In this document: positions 1-5,332 of the stretch, piece after piece
Layout: each line of letters begins with the position of its first letter
How positions within the stretch are numbered: position 1 is the stretch's first letter
Assembly (NCBI GenBank): GCA_016191305.1
Contig: JACPOX010000037.1
Span: 1,004 to 6,335 of the forward strand
Length of the DNA stretch: 5,332 nt
Reading direction: 5' to 3'
Source of the DNA: Legionella longbeachae
GTDB lineage: Bacteria; Pseudomonadota; Gammaproteobacteria; Legionellales; Legionellaceae
Notes under the pieces: generated by a model
Told to the model about the DNA's origin: nothing
The model's input: only the letters and a program-made list of their open reading frames with translations
Database searches by the model: none
Made by a program: the position numbers and the translations under genes

Positions 1-133
1 ATAAAGAATTATCGTAATATGCCACATCTTGAGATGTAGCTCGAGCTAAAGAAGAAAAAGAGAAAATGGCGTGCTTGGCATTTCCATACCACACGCCACC
101 TAAATGATCAGCGAGCTGTTCTAAAGTAAGCAA
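1..133 (-). CDS. lpxD: LpxD, UDP-3-O-acylglucosamine N-acyltransferase (N-terminal 44 residues, cut by window edge)
   Basis: LpxD adds the N-linked hydroxyacyl chain to UDP-3-O-acylglucosamine, the third step of lipid A synthesis, in the cytoplasm. Only 44 codons are visible. The protein begins MLTLEQLADHLGG and continues with WYGNAKHAI and SLARATSQDVAYYDNSL, which fits the small N-terminal uridine-binding domain of LpxD (pattern: leucine-rich helix, GG, then SLxxA...D...Y/F). The left-handed beta-helix hexapeptide repeats and catalytic histidine lie outside the window. The start is read as TTG at 133-131, because the homology begins there, a GGTGA ribosome binding site sits 7 bases upstream, and there is no in-frame ATG between the skp stop and the homologous region. 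The gene follows skp after 15 bases, the usual gammaproteobacterial order, so co-transcription with skp is likely. The assignment rests on the short N-terminus plus the neighbours. Confidence 0.85.
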   Translation of the reverse strand, partial: MLTLEQLADHLGGVWYGNAKHAIFSFSSLARATSQDVAYYDNSL

Positions 134-140
134 CTTCGCA

Positions 141-145
141 TCACC
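141..145 (-). promoter_or_regulatory. Ribosome binding site for the TTG-started lpxD
   Basis: On the minus strand GGTGA lies 7 bases before TTG (133-131). It supports TTG as the lpxD start. An ATG at 141-139 is in another frame and hits TAG after six codons, so it cannot be the start. Confidence 0.55.
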
Positions 146-148
146 AAA

Positions 149-649
149 TTAATTAATTGCTTTAACAACTTTATCAGTTACATCAAGTGATTGCTCGCTA
201 AAAGGAGCTGCGTCTTTTTGAACGATAAGGTCGTATTTCTCGTCTTTGGCAACTTTAGCAATCGCAGCACGCACTTTAGCATATAAACCTTCCATTGCTT
301 CATTGTTTGCTGTACTTAACTCTTGTTGATATTGTTGGCCATCACGCTCGAATTGTTGTTGCGCGCCCACAATTTTCTTTTCCATCTCTTTCTTTTGAGC
401 TGCACTTAAAACAGCACTGTCACGCTTGAATTTTTCCATATCCGCTTTGATGGTTGCTTCTATAGCTACTAATTTATCACGACGAGGCTTAAACTCTTTT
501 TCTAATTTTTGTTGGATTTCTTTAATTTGACTGGAAGTCTGCATAATTTTTTGTAGATCAACTACTCCTATTTTTGCAGGATCAGCATATACACTTGCAC
601 CAAAAACACTTAATAATAGGGCCATTAAGCCCAGACCTAACCGCTTCAT
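149..649 (-). CDS. skp: Skp/OmpH family periplasmic chaperone
   Basis: Skp is a trimeric periplasmic chaperone that encloses unfolded outer-membrane proteins after Sec export and delivers them to the BAM complex. The 166-residue product is close to the family length (about 160). Residues 1-22 form a signal peptide: Lys-Arg, a hydrophobic stretch (LGLGLMALLLSVFG), then a SVYA cleavage site before DPAKIG. The mature protein opens with the short beta-strand KIGVVDLQKIM typical of OmpH, followed by a long charged helical region (about residues 38-130, rich in K, E and Q) that would form the tentacle-like arms. It closes with the core strand KYDLIVQKDA and a final helix. The ATG at 649 is well supported by AGGAG 6 bases upstream. 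It lies downstream of bamA across a gap with two hairpins and directly upstream of lpxD, the standard arrangement. No clear sigma-70 promoter was found in the 100 bases before it. Identification is secure. Confidence 0.95.
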   Translation of the reverse strand: MKRLGLGLMALLLSVFGASVYADPAKIGVVDLQKIMQTSSQIKEIQQKLEKEFKPRRDKLVAIEATIKADMEKFKRDSAVLSAAQKKEMEKKIVGAQQQFERDGQQYQQELSTANNEAMEGLYAKVRAAIAKVAKDEKYDLIVQKDAAPFSEQSLDVTDKVVKAIN

Positions 650-748
650 AACTATCTCCTAATTTAAAGAACAAGATGCTAGCATAATTCGAAATAGGTT
701 GCGATATGTACAGCATGAGTTTTCAATAAATTTATAAATGATAAGATA

Positions 749-771
749 GAATCCTAAGCTTCCTAGGATTC
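749..771. repeat. Stem-loop, 8-bp perfect arms, between bamA and skp
   Basis: GAATCCTA (749-756) and TAGGATTC (764-771) are perfect inverted copies around a 7-base loop. The hairpin abuts the larger one at 769-807 and shares its last three bases, so the two cannot be fully formed at once. No run of T follows on either strand, so it is not a standard intrinsic terminator. Confidence 0.6.
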
Positions 772-807
772 ATCTTCTCTTTCACTTGTTGAAAAAGAGA
801 AGATGAA
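769..807. repeat. Stem-loop, 14-bp perfect arms, just after the bamA stop
   Basis: TTCATCTTCTCTTT (769-782) pairs perfectly with AAAGAGAAGATGAA (794-807), leaving an 11-base loop. In the direction of transcription it starts 10 bases after the bamA stop codon. The sequence that follows on the minus strand (TCCTAGGAAGC) has no U tract, so it is unlikely to be a strong Rho-independent terminator. It may instead protect or mark a processing point in a bamA-skp transcript, or allow partial termination. That role is inference; the inverted repeat itself is directly visible. Confidence 0.6.
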
Positions 808-817
808 AAATCATAAA

Positions 818-1636
818 TTAAAATCCTGTAGATAAGCCAAACCCAAACCATTGTTTTTGGTCGAATGGTTGAGCATTTAATGGCTTAGCCACGCTAAATG
901 CCAAGGGGCCAAAAGGCGAGCGCCATTCAACAGAAAGACCTACTGAATATCTAATAGGACCTTCAAACTTCCCAGTCAAAGACTGTAAAGTATTCACTGC
1001 AAATACATTACCTGCATCAACAAAGGCCGTGGTTCGTACATTATCTCGGCTCAAAGGATATGGTAATATAATGCCCGCAGTTCCAGCAAGCAATAAGTTA
1101 CCTCCCACAGCATTACGAAAATTATCCAATGGGCCTAATGAGTAACTCTCATATCCACGTATCTGTCCAGGTTGTGCTGTACCCCCGGCATAATAATTCT
1201 CAAAAAATGGTAGTCCATTATTGTTAAAAGAATTTCCATAGCCTGCAAAGCCTTGCAAGGAAAATATCCATCCGTGTGTTATGGGTTGATACAGGCGTGC
1301 TTGATAAGAACCTTTGTAATATGACAAAGAATTAGAGGTTGCTGGTAAAGCGACCACTCCTGAAATCTGTTGATTTAGACCTCTTGTTGGATAAGGGAGT
1401 TGATCATAATTGTTACGAGCCCATCCAGTAGACAAACGTATTTCCTGAAAATGTGTACCATACATTTGTACAAAATTCTGGATAGGAATAACATAACCCA
1501 CACTTTTGATTTCCAAATCCTGATAACCATAACCAAACTGCAGCCGCCTCATTTCACCAAGTGGTATACTATAATTTACATCACCACCAAAGCGATTTGA
1601 GTTGTATGTGCTGACATTAAGGTTTCTTGTCCCCAT
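818..1636 (-). CDS. bamA: BamA C-terminal part: most of the beta-barrel, out of frame with the N-terminal part
   Basis: This frame holds the bulk of the BamA barrel, authentic from about residue 4 (RNLNVSTYNSNRFGGDVNY) of 272. Family marks are present. The loop-6 motif is IRGYES with R160-G161-Y162, equivalent to the VRGF/Y motif that stabilises the barrel from inside. TAFVDAGNVF matches the conserved strand after loop 6, and WRSPFGPLAFSVAKPL is the penultimate region. The last strand, QWFGFGLSTGF, ends in phenylalanine as outer-membrane proteins should. The ATG at 1636 is an accident of the frame: it reads across bases of TCA ATG G in the upstream part, has no ribosome binding site and no signal peptide, so independent translation and export are very unlikely. 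It is best treated as the 3' part of the same gene. Confidence 0.88.
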   Translation of the reverse strand: MGTRNLNVSTYNSNRFGGDVNYSIPLGEMRRLQFGYGYQDLEIKSVGYVIPIQNFVQMYGTHFQEIRLSTGWARNNYDQLPYPTRGLNQQISGVVALPATSNSLSYYKGSYQARLYQPITHGWIFSLQGFAGYGNSFNNNGLPFFENYYAGGTAQPGQIRGYESYSLGPLDNFRNAVGGNLLLAGTAGIILPYPLSRDNVRTTAFVDAGNVFAVNTLQSLTGKFEGPIRYSVGLSVEWRSPFGPLAFSVAKPLNAQPFDQKQWFGFGLSTGF

Positions 1637-3042
1637 TGACTGGCAGTAAATGCAGCACCTATAGAGCGGCCTGTACCCATAAAGTTATGCTGATTTACTG
1701 AAGCATTTAATTGATAACCATTAGTACCATAGCCAATAGAAGCACTTGCTTCAGCGGAGGGTGCTTCTTCTACTTGGACGTCCAAATCAACCTGATTATT
1801 TGTTTCAGGTACTGGTGTAGTTTTTACGTCAACATTTTTCAAATAACCCAAAAGACGAAGCTGTCGTTCGGATTCTTTAATGTTATGCAGGGATAATAAT
1901 CCACCTTCATCCTGGCGAATGACACTTCTTAAAACAAAATCACTGGTTTTAGTATTACCATGAAATTTAATACGACGAACGTAAACATGGCGACCTGGCT
2001 GTACGATAAAATTAATAAATACGGTTTTATTGTTCTCATCTACTTGGGGTTCTGCATTAATTGCTGGGAAGCCATAACCTATATCTCCTAAGCCTAAACC
2101 TATAGCAGAAATTGATTCAGTTACTTTTTTGCGCGAAAAAACAGCGCCTTTCTTGACTTGGATTAATGAATTGAATTTTTCAGGGGATAATATCGGTTTA
2201 CCAACAACTTTATAACCTGAAAAGTGATATTGCGGTCCTTCCTCAATATGAACATTAATGTAAACATCTTTTCGATCAGGAGACAATAAAACTTGGGACG
2301 ACACAATTTGAAATTTTAAATAACCTCTATCCAGATAATAGGAGCGTAAAGCTTCTAAAGATGCGTCCATACCAGGCTTGGAATATTGATCTTTTTTAGT
2401 AAAATAAGTAAAAATACTGGATTTTGATAAAGCAAATTCGGGTAACAGTTCATTAGCGGTAAAATCGTGATTACCTATGATTTTAATTTTTTTGATTCGC
2501 GACACACGCCCTTCGGAAATAGTAATTGTAATTCCTACTCTATTATCAGTTAATGGAGTAACGCGAGTTTCTATGCGGGAATTATATTTACCTCTGGAGG
2601 TATACGCTTGTTTTAGCTCTTTTTCCAAACGTTCCAAGGTAGAGGTTTGAAATACGCGTCCTTTGACCAAACCCATTTCTTTAAGAAATTCTTTCATTTT
2701 GTCGCTGGGAATTTCTTTATTTCCTACCACATTAATCGAGCCTATAGTCGCTCTTTCAACCACATTGACAATTAAAGTGCTTCCTTGGCGCTCCAATGCA
2801 ACTGACTGAAAAAAACCAGTATCGTAAAGAGCGCGTATAATCTCAGCCGTTGATTCGGAACCAATTTCTTCACCAACCTGAACGGGGATGTAATTAAGTA
2901 CTGTTCCTGTAGAGACGCGCTGTAAACCGGTAACTTTAATACTGCGAACGACAAAACTATCTGCTGCTATAGTTTGAGCGGACCAGGCTATAAGCGTGGA
3001 ACAACAGACACCTAATATTAATTTACTACTGATTTTTTTCAT
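1576..3042 (-). CDS. bamA: BamA N-terminal part: signal peptide, five POTRA domains, first barrel strands
   Basis: This frame encodes 488 residues, of which the first 474 are authentic BamA. Residues 1-27 are a signal peptide ending AQTIAA before DSF. Five POTRA domains follow at roughly 29-96, 97-178, 179-270, 271-350 and 351-427. These bind substrates and the BAM lipoproteins in the periplasm. Typical POTRA features are visible: GLQRVSTGTVLNYIPVQVGE and ALYDTGFFQSV in the first, and IKFHGNTKTSDFVLRSVIRQ with ESERQLRLLGYLKNV in the fifth. The barrel begins with ASIGYGTNGYQLNASVNQHN and NFMGTGRSIGAAFTASQWGQ. From residue 475 the reading is out of frame (LMSAHTTQIALVVM, stop). The ATG at 3042 is chosen because the signal peptide starts there; the ribosome binding site is weak (GGA 12 bases upstream). 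As translated, the product could not close a barrel. Confidence 0.9.
   Translation of the reverse strand: MKKISSKLILGVCCSTLIAWSAQTIAADSFVVRSIKVTGLQRVSTGTVLNYIPVQVGEEIGSESTAEIIRALYDTGFFQSVALERQGSTLIVNVVERATIGSINVVGNKEIPSDKMKEFLKEMGLVKGRVFQTSTLERLEKELKQAYTSRGKYNSRIETRVTPLTDNRVGITITISEGRVSRIKKIKIIGNHDFTANELLPEFALSKSSIFTYFTKKDQYSKPGMDASLEALRSYYLDRGYLKFQIVSSQVLLSPDRKDVYINVHIEEGPQYHFSGYKVVGKPILSPEKFNSLIQVKKGAVFSRKKVTESISAIGLGLGDIGYGFPAINAEPQVDENNKTVFINFIVQPGRHVYVRRIKFHGNTKTSDFVLRSVIRQDEGGLLSLHNIKESERQLRLLGYLKNVDVKTTPVPETNNQVDLDVQVEEAPSAEASASIGYGTNGYQLNASVNQHNFMGTGRSIGAAFTASQWGQETLMSAHTTQIALVVM
1610..1636 (-). other. bamA frame-break / deletion junction
   Basis: On the minus strand the sequence reads TGGGGACAAGAAACC then TTAATGTCAGCAC. 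Codons up to GAA ACC (1626-1621) fit the upstream frame (WGQET). From AAC CTT AAT GTC (1624 onwards) the downstream frame fits (NLNVS). The residues that should lie between the second barrel strand and this point are absent. ACCT spans the join and could be the remnant of a short direct repeat used in the deletion, which is speculative. No slippery heptamer of the X-XXY-YYZ type in the correct phase is present. Confidence 0.7.
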
Positions 3043-3093
3043 TATTATTTTACGTCCAGTACTACGTACATTTTAAGAATTAAACCCAAACTA

Positions 3094-3145
3094 TGCAGGG
3101 TCTGTACATTTGCTAGTCCGAGCCAAAATGTAAACAGACCCTACA
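3094..3145. repeat. Imperfect palindrome between rseP and bamA (MITE- or IS-end-like)
   Basis: AGGGTCTGT (3097-3105) pairs with ACAGACCCT (3134-3142). After a two-base bulge (AA, 3132-3133), ACATTT (3106-3111) pairs with AAATGT (3126-3131). GCT/AGC extends the stem inward and TG/CA extends it outward past one mismatch. A further direct copy of GTACATTT lies at 3066-3073, matching the one at 3104-3111. The compact GGGTCTGT...ACAGACCC form resembles paired terminal repeats of a small non-autonomous element, but no transposase or clear target duplication is visible. If the promoter at 3164-3190 is real, this structure lies in the untranslated leader of bamA mRNA. Confidence 0.6.
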
Positions 3146-3163
3146 CCTCAAATTGAAACACTT

Positions 3164-3190
3164 TTTATAGGAAGTAGAAACTACTGTCAA
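3164..3190 (-). promoter_or_regulatory. Candidate promoter for bamA (and skp-lpxD)
   Basis: On the minus strand a perfect -35 box TTGACA (3190-3185) is followed after 15 bases by TATAAA (3169-3164). The spacer is shorter than the optimal 17, which lowers confidence. Transcription would start near 3157, giving bamA a leader of about 115 bases that contains the palindrome at 3094-3145. Overlapping it, GGAAC (3201-3197) and TCTAC (3178-3174) are placed roughly like a sigma-E promoter; bamA and skp are sigma-E targets in E. coli. The second match is weak. Confidence 0.4.
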
Positions 3191-3230
3191 GTTTTTGTTC
3201 CATGACTTTTCTATTTTTGGGTACTTAGAA

Positions 3231-4583
3231 TTAGCTTGTAAGCCTTGATATATCATTCGTCAACGCTATAAACATAAGAGCAACCAACAATAATAATCCA
3301 AAATAAGTTCCAACTGATTTTAAACCTTCTGATAAAGGCTTACGTCGAATCGCTTCCAACATATAATACAACAAATGGCCACCATCAAGCATAGGAATGG
3401 GTAATAAATTTAGAGCACCTAAGCTGATACTAACCAAGGCAAGGAAAAATAAATAAGAAACCAACCCACTGCGTCCCGAATCTCCCGCTCCCTGAGCAAT
3501 ACCGACAGGCCCACTGATGCTGTTTAATCCTATTCTTCCGGTAATTAACCTGCCCATTAAAGTAAATGTAGTACCGGTCAATTGTACTGTTTGCTTAAAC
3601 GCAGTACCTACCGCAGTTAGAGGACCTTCTCTTTCCATGCGCAGCCAATTTGCAGGCCATTGTACTTTTTGTGAACGAACCCCCAAAAAACCCTCGACTT
3701 TTCCTTTATTTTCCTGGTGCCCTGTAAGTACTGTAATATTTTGTATAATGTCTTTTCTTTTTACAGCCAATGCCAATTGCGTATCTGGACGTGCCTGGAC
3801 ATAATCAACCAAAAATAGCCAATCGTCAAAAGACTTTCCATTCACCTTCAATATTAGGTCACCATTTTGTAATCCGGCTTTTGCAGCTGGAGAATCTGGC
3901 AGTACTTCACCCACTACTGGAGGAATAGAAGGAATAAAGGGCTCAATTCCCAAACTATTAAGGGTATCAGGCTTTTTATTATTTAACTGCCACTCAGACA
4001 AAGGCAAAAGTACTTGTCGTTGATGCCCATCAATCAAAGATTTTATGCTTAGTTGTATTGTTTCTTGAGAACCAACAAGAGGCATGATTGCGTACTGAAA
4101 ATCTCGCCAGCTATTTATTTTAGTACGATTTAGAGCAATAATTTCTTCCTGTGCCCTTAATCCAGCATGGGCAGCAATACTATCGGGTTTCACAGAACCT
4201 ATTATGGGAGCTAAAGACTGCATCCCAATAACTAGAACTAACCATAAAGCGACAAAAGCAAGAAGAAAATTAAAAAAGGGCCCAGCAAGTACAATTGCAG
4301 CACGCTTCCAAATAGATTGATTATTAAAAGCTAAATGACGTTCATTTTCTGCAACGGCTTCTTCAGACTCATCAAGCATTTTGACATAGCCCCCAAGTGG
4401 GAACAAAGACCAGGCATATTCCGTTCCTTTTTTATCACGCCAACGCGCTAAAATGGGGCCAAAACCAAAAGAAAAACGCAATACCTTAACACCACACCAA
4501 CGAGCCACTTGAAAATGGCCGTATTCATGCACTGTAACCAACAAAACTAATGCAAATAAAAAATAGAGCAAGGTTGAAAGCAT
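3231..4583 (-). CDS. rseP: RseP, intramembrane site-2 zinc metalloprotease with two PDZ domains
   Basis: RseP cuts membrane-embedded substrates, notably the anti-sigma factor RseA after DegS cleavage, releasing sigma-E during envelope stress. In E. coli it also clears signal-peptide remnants. The 450-residue product equals the E. coli length. The zinc motif HEYGH (H19, E20, H23) sits in the first membrane segment. FPLGGYVKMLDE (61-72) matches the conserved membrane-reentrant region. GPFFNFLLAF (101-110) begins the second membrane segment. Two PDZ domains follow at about 125-200 and 222-285; the second has the clearer pattern PDSPAAKAGLQNGDLILKVNG. SGPVGIAQ (358-365) and LNLLPIPMLDGGHLLYY precede the last membrane segment (about 427-443), with D400 of LDGG as the third zinc ligand. 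All catalytic residues are present, so the enzyme should be active. The ATG at 4583 matches the E. coli start and has GGGGA 9 bases upstream. Confidence 0.96.
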   Translation of the reverse strand: MLSTLLYFLFALVLLVTVHEYGHFQVARWCGVKVLRFSFGFGPILARWRDKKGTEYAWSLFPLGGYVKMLDESEEAVAENERHLAFNNQSIWKRAAIVLAGPFFNFLLAFVALWLVLVIGMQSLAPIIGSVKPDSIAAHAGLRAQEEIIALNRTKINSWRDFQYAIMPLVGSQETIQLSIKSLIDGHQRQVLLPLSEWQLNNKKPDTLNSLGIEPFIPSIPPVVGEVLPDSPAAKAGLQNGDLILKVNGKSFDDWLFLVDYVQARPDTQLALAVKRKDIIQNITVLTGHQENKGKVEGFLGVRSQKVQWPANWLRMEREGPLTAVGTAFKQTVQLTGTTFTLMGRLITGRIGLNSISGPVGIAQGAGDSGRSGLVSYLFFLALVSISLGALNLLPIPMLDGGHLLYYMLEAIRRKPLSEGLKSVGTYFGLLLLVALMFIALTNDISRLTS

Positions 4584-4658
4584 AATGTGCTATCCCCAAA
4601 TAAAGTAACATTAGACTTCTTCGGAATTACTTCATCGACGGTGCTCGAATCCTCACTA

Positions 4659-4705
4659 CCATTAATTTGTAGGTTGGACCAGGGGCCCAACCTACATTTT
4701 AATGG
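4659..4705. repeat. 47-nt palindromic element between cdsA and rseP (REP-like)
   Basis: Two 22-base arms (4659-4680 and 4684-4705) surround the 3-base loop AGG. Nineteen of 22 positions pair: the inner arm is GTAGGTTGGACC against GGCCCAACCTAC with one A/C mismatch, followed by two T/T mismatches, then CCATTAA against TTAATGG. The TAGGTTGG...CCAACCTA core resembles dispersed intergenic palindromes found in many Gram-negative genomes (from memory). Further out, TTCTTCGGAA (4617-4626) and TTCTGAAGAA (4727-4736) are near-inverted copies, so the element may once have been larger. No T run follows on either strand, so a terminator role is not supported. Confidence 0.65.
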
Positions 4706-4749
4706 CACGTCTTTTCCTGTGCGAGTTTCTGAAGAAATCCATTCTAAAA

Positions 4750-5332
4750 TTACAAAGTTAATCCGAAATAAAATAAAGGTAAAGCCGCAATCAAACTATC
4801 CAAACGATCCAAAATACCACCATGCCCAGGAATAATGACACCTGTATCTTTTAAATGGCAACGCCGCTTCAATATACTTATAAATAAATCACCAAAAATC
4901 GCAATAATTATAGTAAAGAAAGCCAAAACGAACCAATGAACTGTAGCTACTGGACTAAAATAATAGTATCCAATCCAAGCAATAATCATGGATAGAATAA
5001 GACCACCTAAAACTCCTTCCCATGACTTTCCGGGACTAACTTGAGGAATTAATTTATGTTTGCCCATGAGCTTACCGCTCAGATATGCTCCCGTATCAGA
5101 TATCCAAATTAAAAACAGCAAATAAACAAGTAATGCCTTACCATTAGGTAAAAAATATAAATGAATGAGACTTTGCACAAATAATGGCAAAAGCAACAAA
5201 CAAACAACCGCTACAACAACAGGAGAACCCCAATAGGTCTGGGAACTAGGAAAAGTAAGTATTGCAATAATAATCAAGCCCCACGTGATTAAACCTAATA
5301 CCAACCAAGAAAAAAACAAATAGCCAGAAAGC
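4750..5332 (-). CDS. cdsA: CdsA, phosphatidate cytidylyltransferase (C-terminal 193 residues, 5' end outside the window)
   Basis: CdsA is an inner-membrane enzyme that converts phosphatidic acid and CTP to CDP-diacylglycerol, the precursor of bacterial phospholipids. The frame is open to the window edge (in-frame residues LSGY precede the TTG at 5319), so this is a truncated gene and that TTG should not be taken as its start. About 75-90 N-terminal residues are missing compared with a usual length of 270-285. Several hydrophobic membrane helices are visible. WISDTGAYLSGKLMGKHKL with SPGKSWEG (fragment residues about 77-106) is the conserved cytidylyltransferase core. The family signature is complete at fragment residues 152-178: S-x-x-K-R, then KDTG, PGHGG and DRLD, which includes the metal-binding aspartates. 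It ends LTL, 166 bases before rseP. In related genomes uppS, and sometimes dxr, are neighbours; dxr is not between cdsA and rseP here. Confidence 0.95.
   Translation of the reverse strand, partial: LSGYLFFSWLVLGLITWGLIIIAILTFPSSQTYWGSPVVVAVVCLLLLPLFVQSLIHLYFLPNGKALLVYLLFLIWISDTGAYLSGKLMGKHKLIPQVSPGKSWEGVLGGLILSMIIAWIGYYYFSPVATVHWFVLAFFTIIIAIFGDLFISILKRRCHLKDTGVIIPGHGGILDRLDSLIAALPLFYFGLTL

Larger units (their letters stand above)
818..3042 (-). pseudogene. bamA: bamA (outer-membrane protein assembly factor), broken by an internal frame-shifting deletion
   Basis: BamA (Omp85/YaeT) is the central pore of the BAM complex, which folds and inserts beta-barrel proteins into the outer membrane. Here its coding sequence is in two overlapping frames. 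The normal frame runs from ATG 3042 to about residue 474 (codon ACC, 1623-1621). It then gives 14 unrelated residues and stops at 1578-1576. The homologous sequence resumes in the -1 frame at about position 1624 and runs to the stop at 818. Placing both parts against E. coli BamA from memory leaves about 31 residues unaccounted for at the junction, including the conserved NPY segment, so a loss of 3k+1 bases (about 94) fits better than a single-base error. 474 plus about 268 plus about 31 residues gives roughly 773, a reasonable BamA length. Everything else looks intact, which suggests a recent mutation or a sequence error. The position between rseP and skp is the conserved bamA locus. Confidence 0.85.

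Noticed and set aside
650..748. Sigma-70 or sigma-E promoter directly before skp
   Set aside because: TTGAAA is present on the minus strand, but no acceptable -10 box lies 15-19 bases downstream, and no GGAACTT-like box was found.
769..807. Rho-independent terminator after bamA
   Set aside because: The stem is strong, but it is AT-rich and no T run follows on the transcribed strand, so it was kept only as a stem-loop.
1576..1636. Programmed -1 ribosomal frameshifting that would join the two bamA parts
   Set aside because: A -1 shift would connect the frames, but there is no correctly phased slippery heptamer, and the joined product would still lack about 31 conserved barrel residues. BamA is not known to use frameshifting.
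818..1636. A separate barrel-only outer-membrane protein with its own start at 1636
   Set aside because: It has no signal peptide and no ribosome binding site, its first codons overlap the upstream BamA frame, and its content is exactly the missing part of BamA.
3517..3804. Plus-strand gene of 95 codons inside rseP
   Set aside because: It is the antisense shadow of the conserved RseP C-terminal half and shows no protein family features.
4587..4835. Small plus-strand protein-coding gene of 82 codons between rseP and cdsA
   Set aside because: It runs through the palindrome and into the conserved cdsA 3' end, has no recognisable domain, and its composition looks like antisense of coding sequence.

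Overview
The window carries part of a cell-envelope biogenesis cluster of a Gram-negative gammaproteobacterium. All genes lie on the minus strand, so transcription runs from right to left: cdsA (5' end cut off by the window edge), rseP, bamA (broken), skp/ompH, lpxD (3' part cut off). This order, the AT-rich composition and the protein character suggest a member of the Legionellales, probably Legionella or a close relative. That placement is inferred from gene order and from memory of these proteins, not from a search.

Layout from right to left. 5332-4750 is the last 193 residues of CdsA, a membrane enzyme that makes CDP-diacylglycerol. A 166-base gap follows, holding a 47-nt near-perfect palindrome (4659-4705). 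4583-3231 is full-length RseP, an intramembrane site-2 protease. A 188-base gap holds a candidate promoter (TTGACA / TATAAA) and a second palindrome (3094-3145) that would fall in the bamA leader RNA. 3042-818 is bamA, split into two overlapping reading frames. A 168-base gap with two abutting stem-loops (749-771 and 769-807) precedes skp (649-149). Only 15 bases separate skp from lpxD, which appears to start at a TTG codon (133).

The genes belong together functionally. CdsA feeds phospholipid synthesis, LpxD acts in lipid A synthesis, Skp carries unfolded outer-membrane proteins through the periplasm, BamA inserts them into the outer membrane, and RseP works in the envelope-stress pathway that senses failure of this process.

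The main anomaly is bamA. The signal peptide, five POTRA domains and first barrel strands are in one frame; the rest of the barrel, ending in a proper C-terminal phenylalanine, is in another. Compared with the E. coli protein from memory, about 31 residues around the third and fourth barrel strands are also missing at the junction, so this looks like an internal deletion of 3k+1 bases rather than a one-base slip. BamA is essential in the Gram-negative bacteria where this has been tested, so either this is a sequence or assembly error, or there is another copy elsewhere. I see no convincing new system in the window; the rest is conserved housekeeping sequence with palindromic elements in the intergenic gaps.
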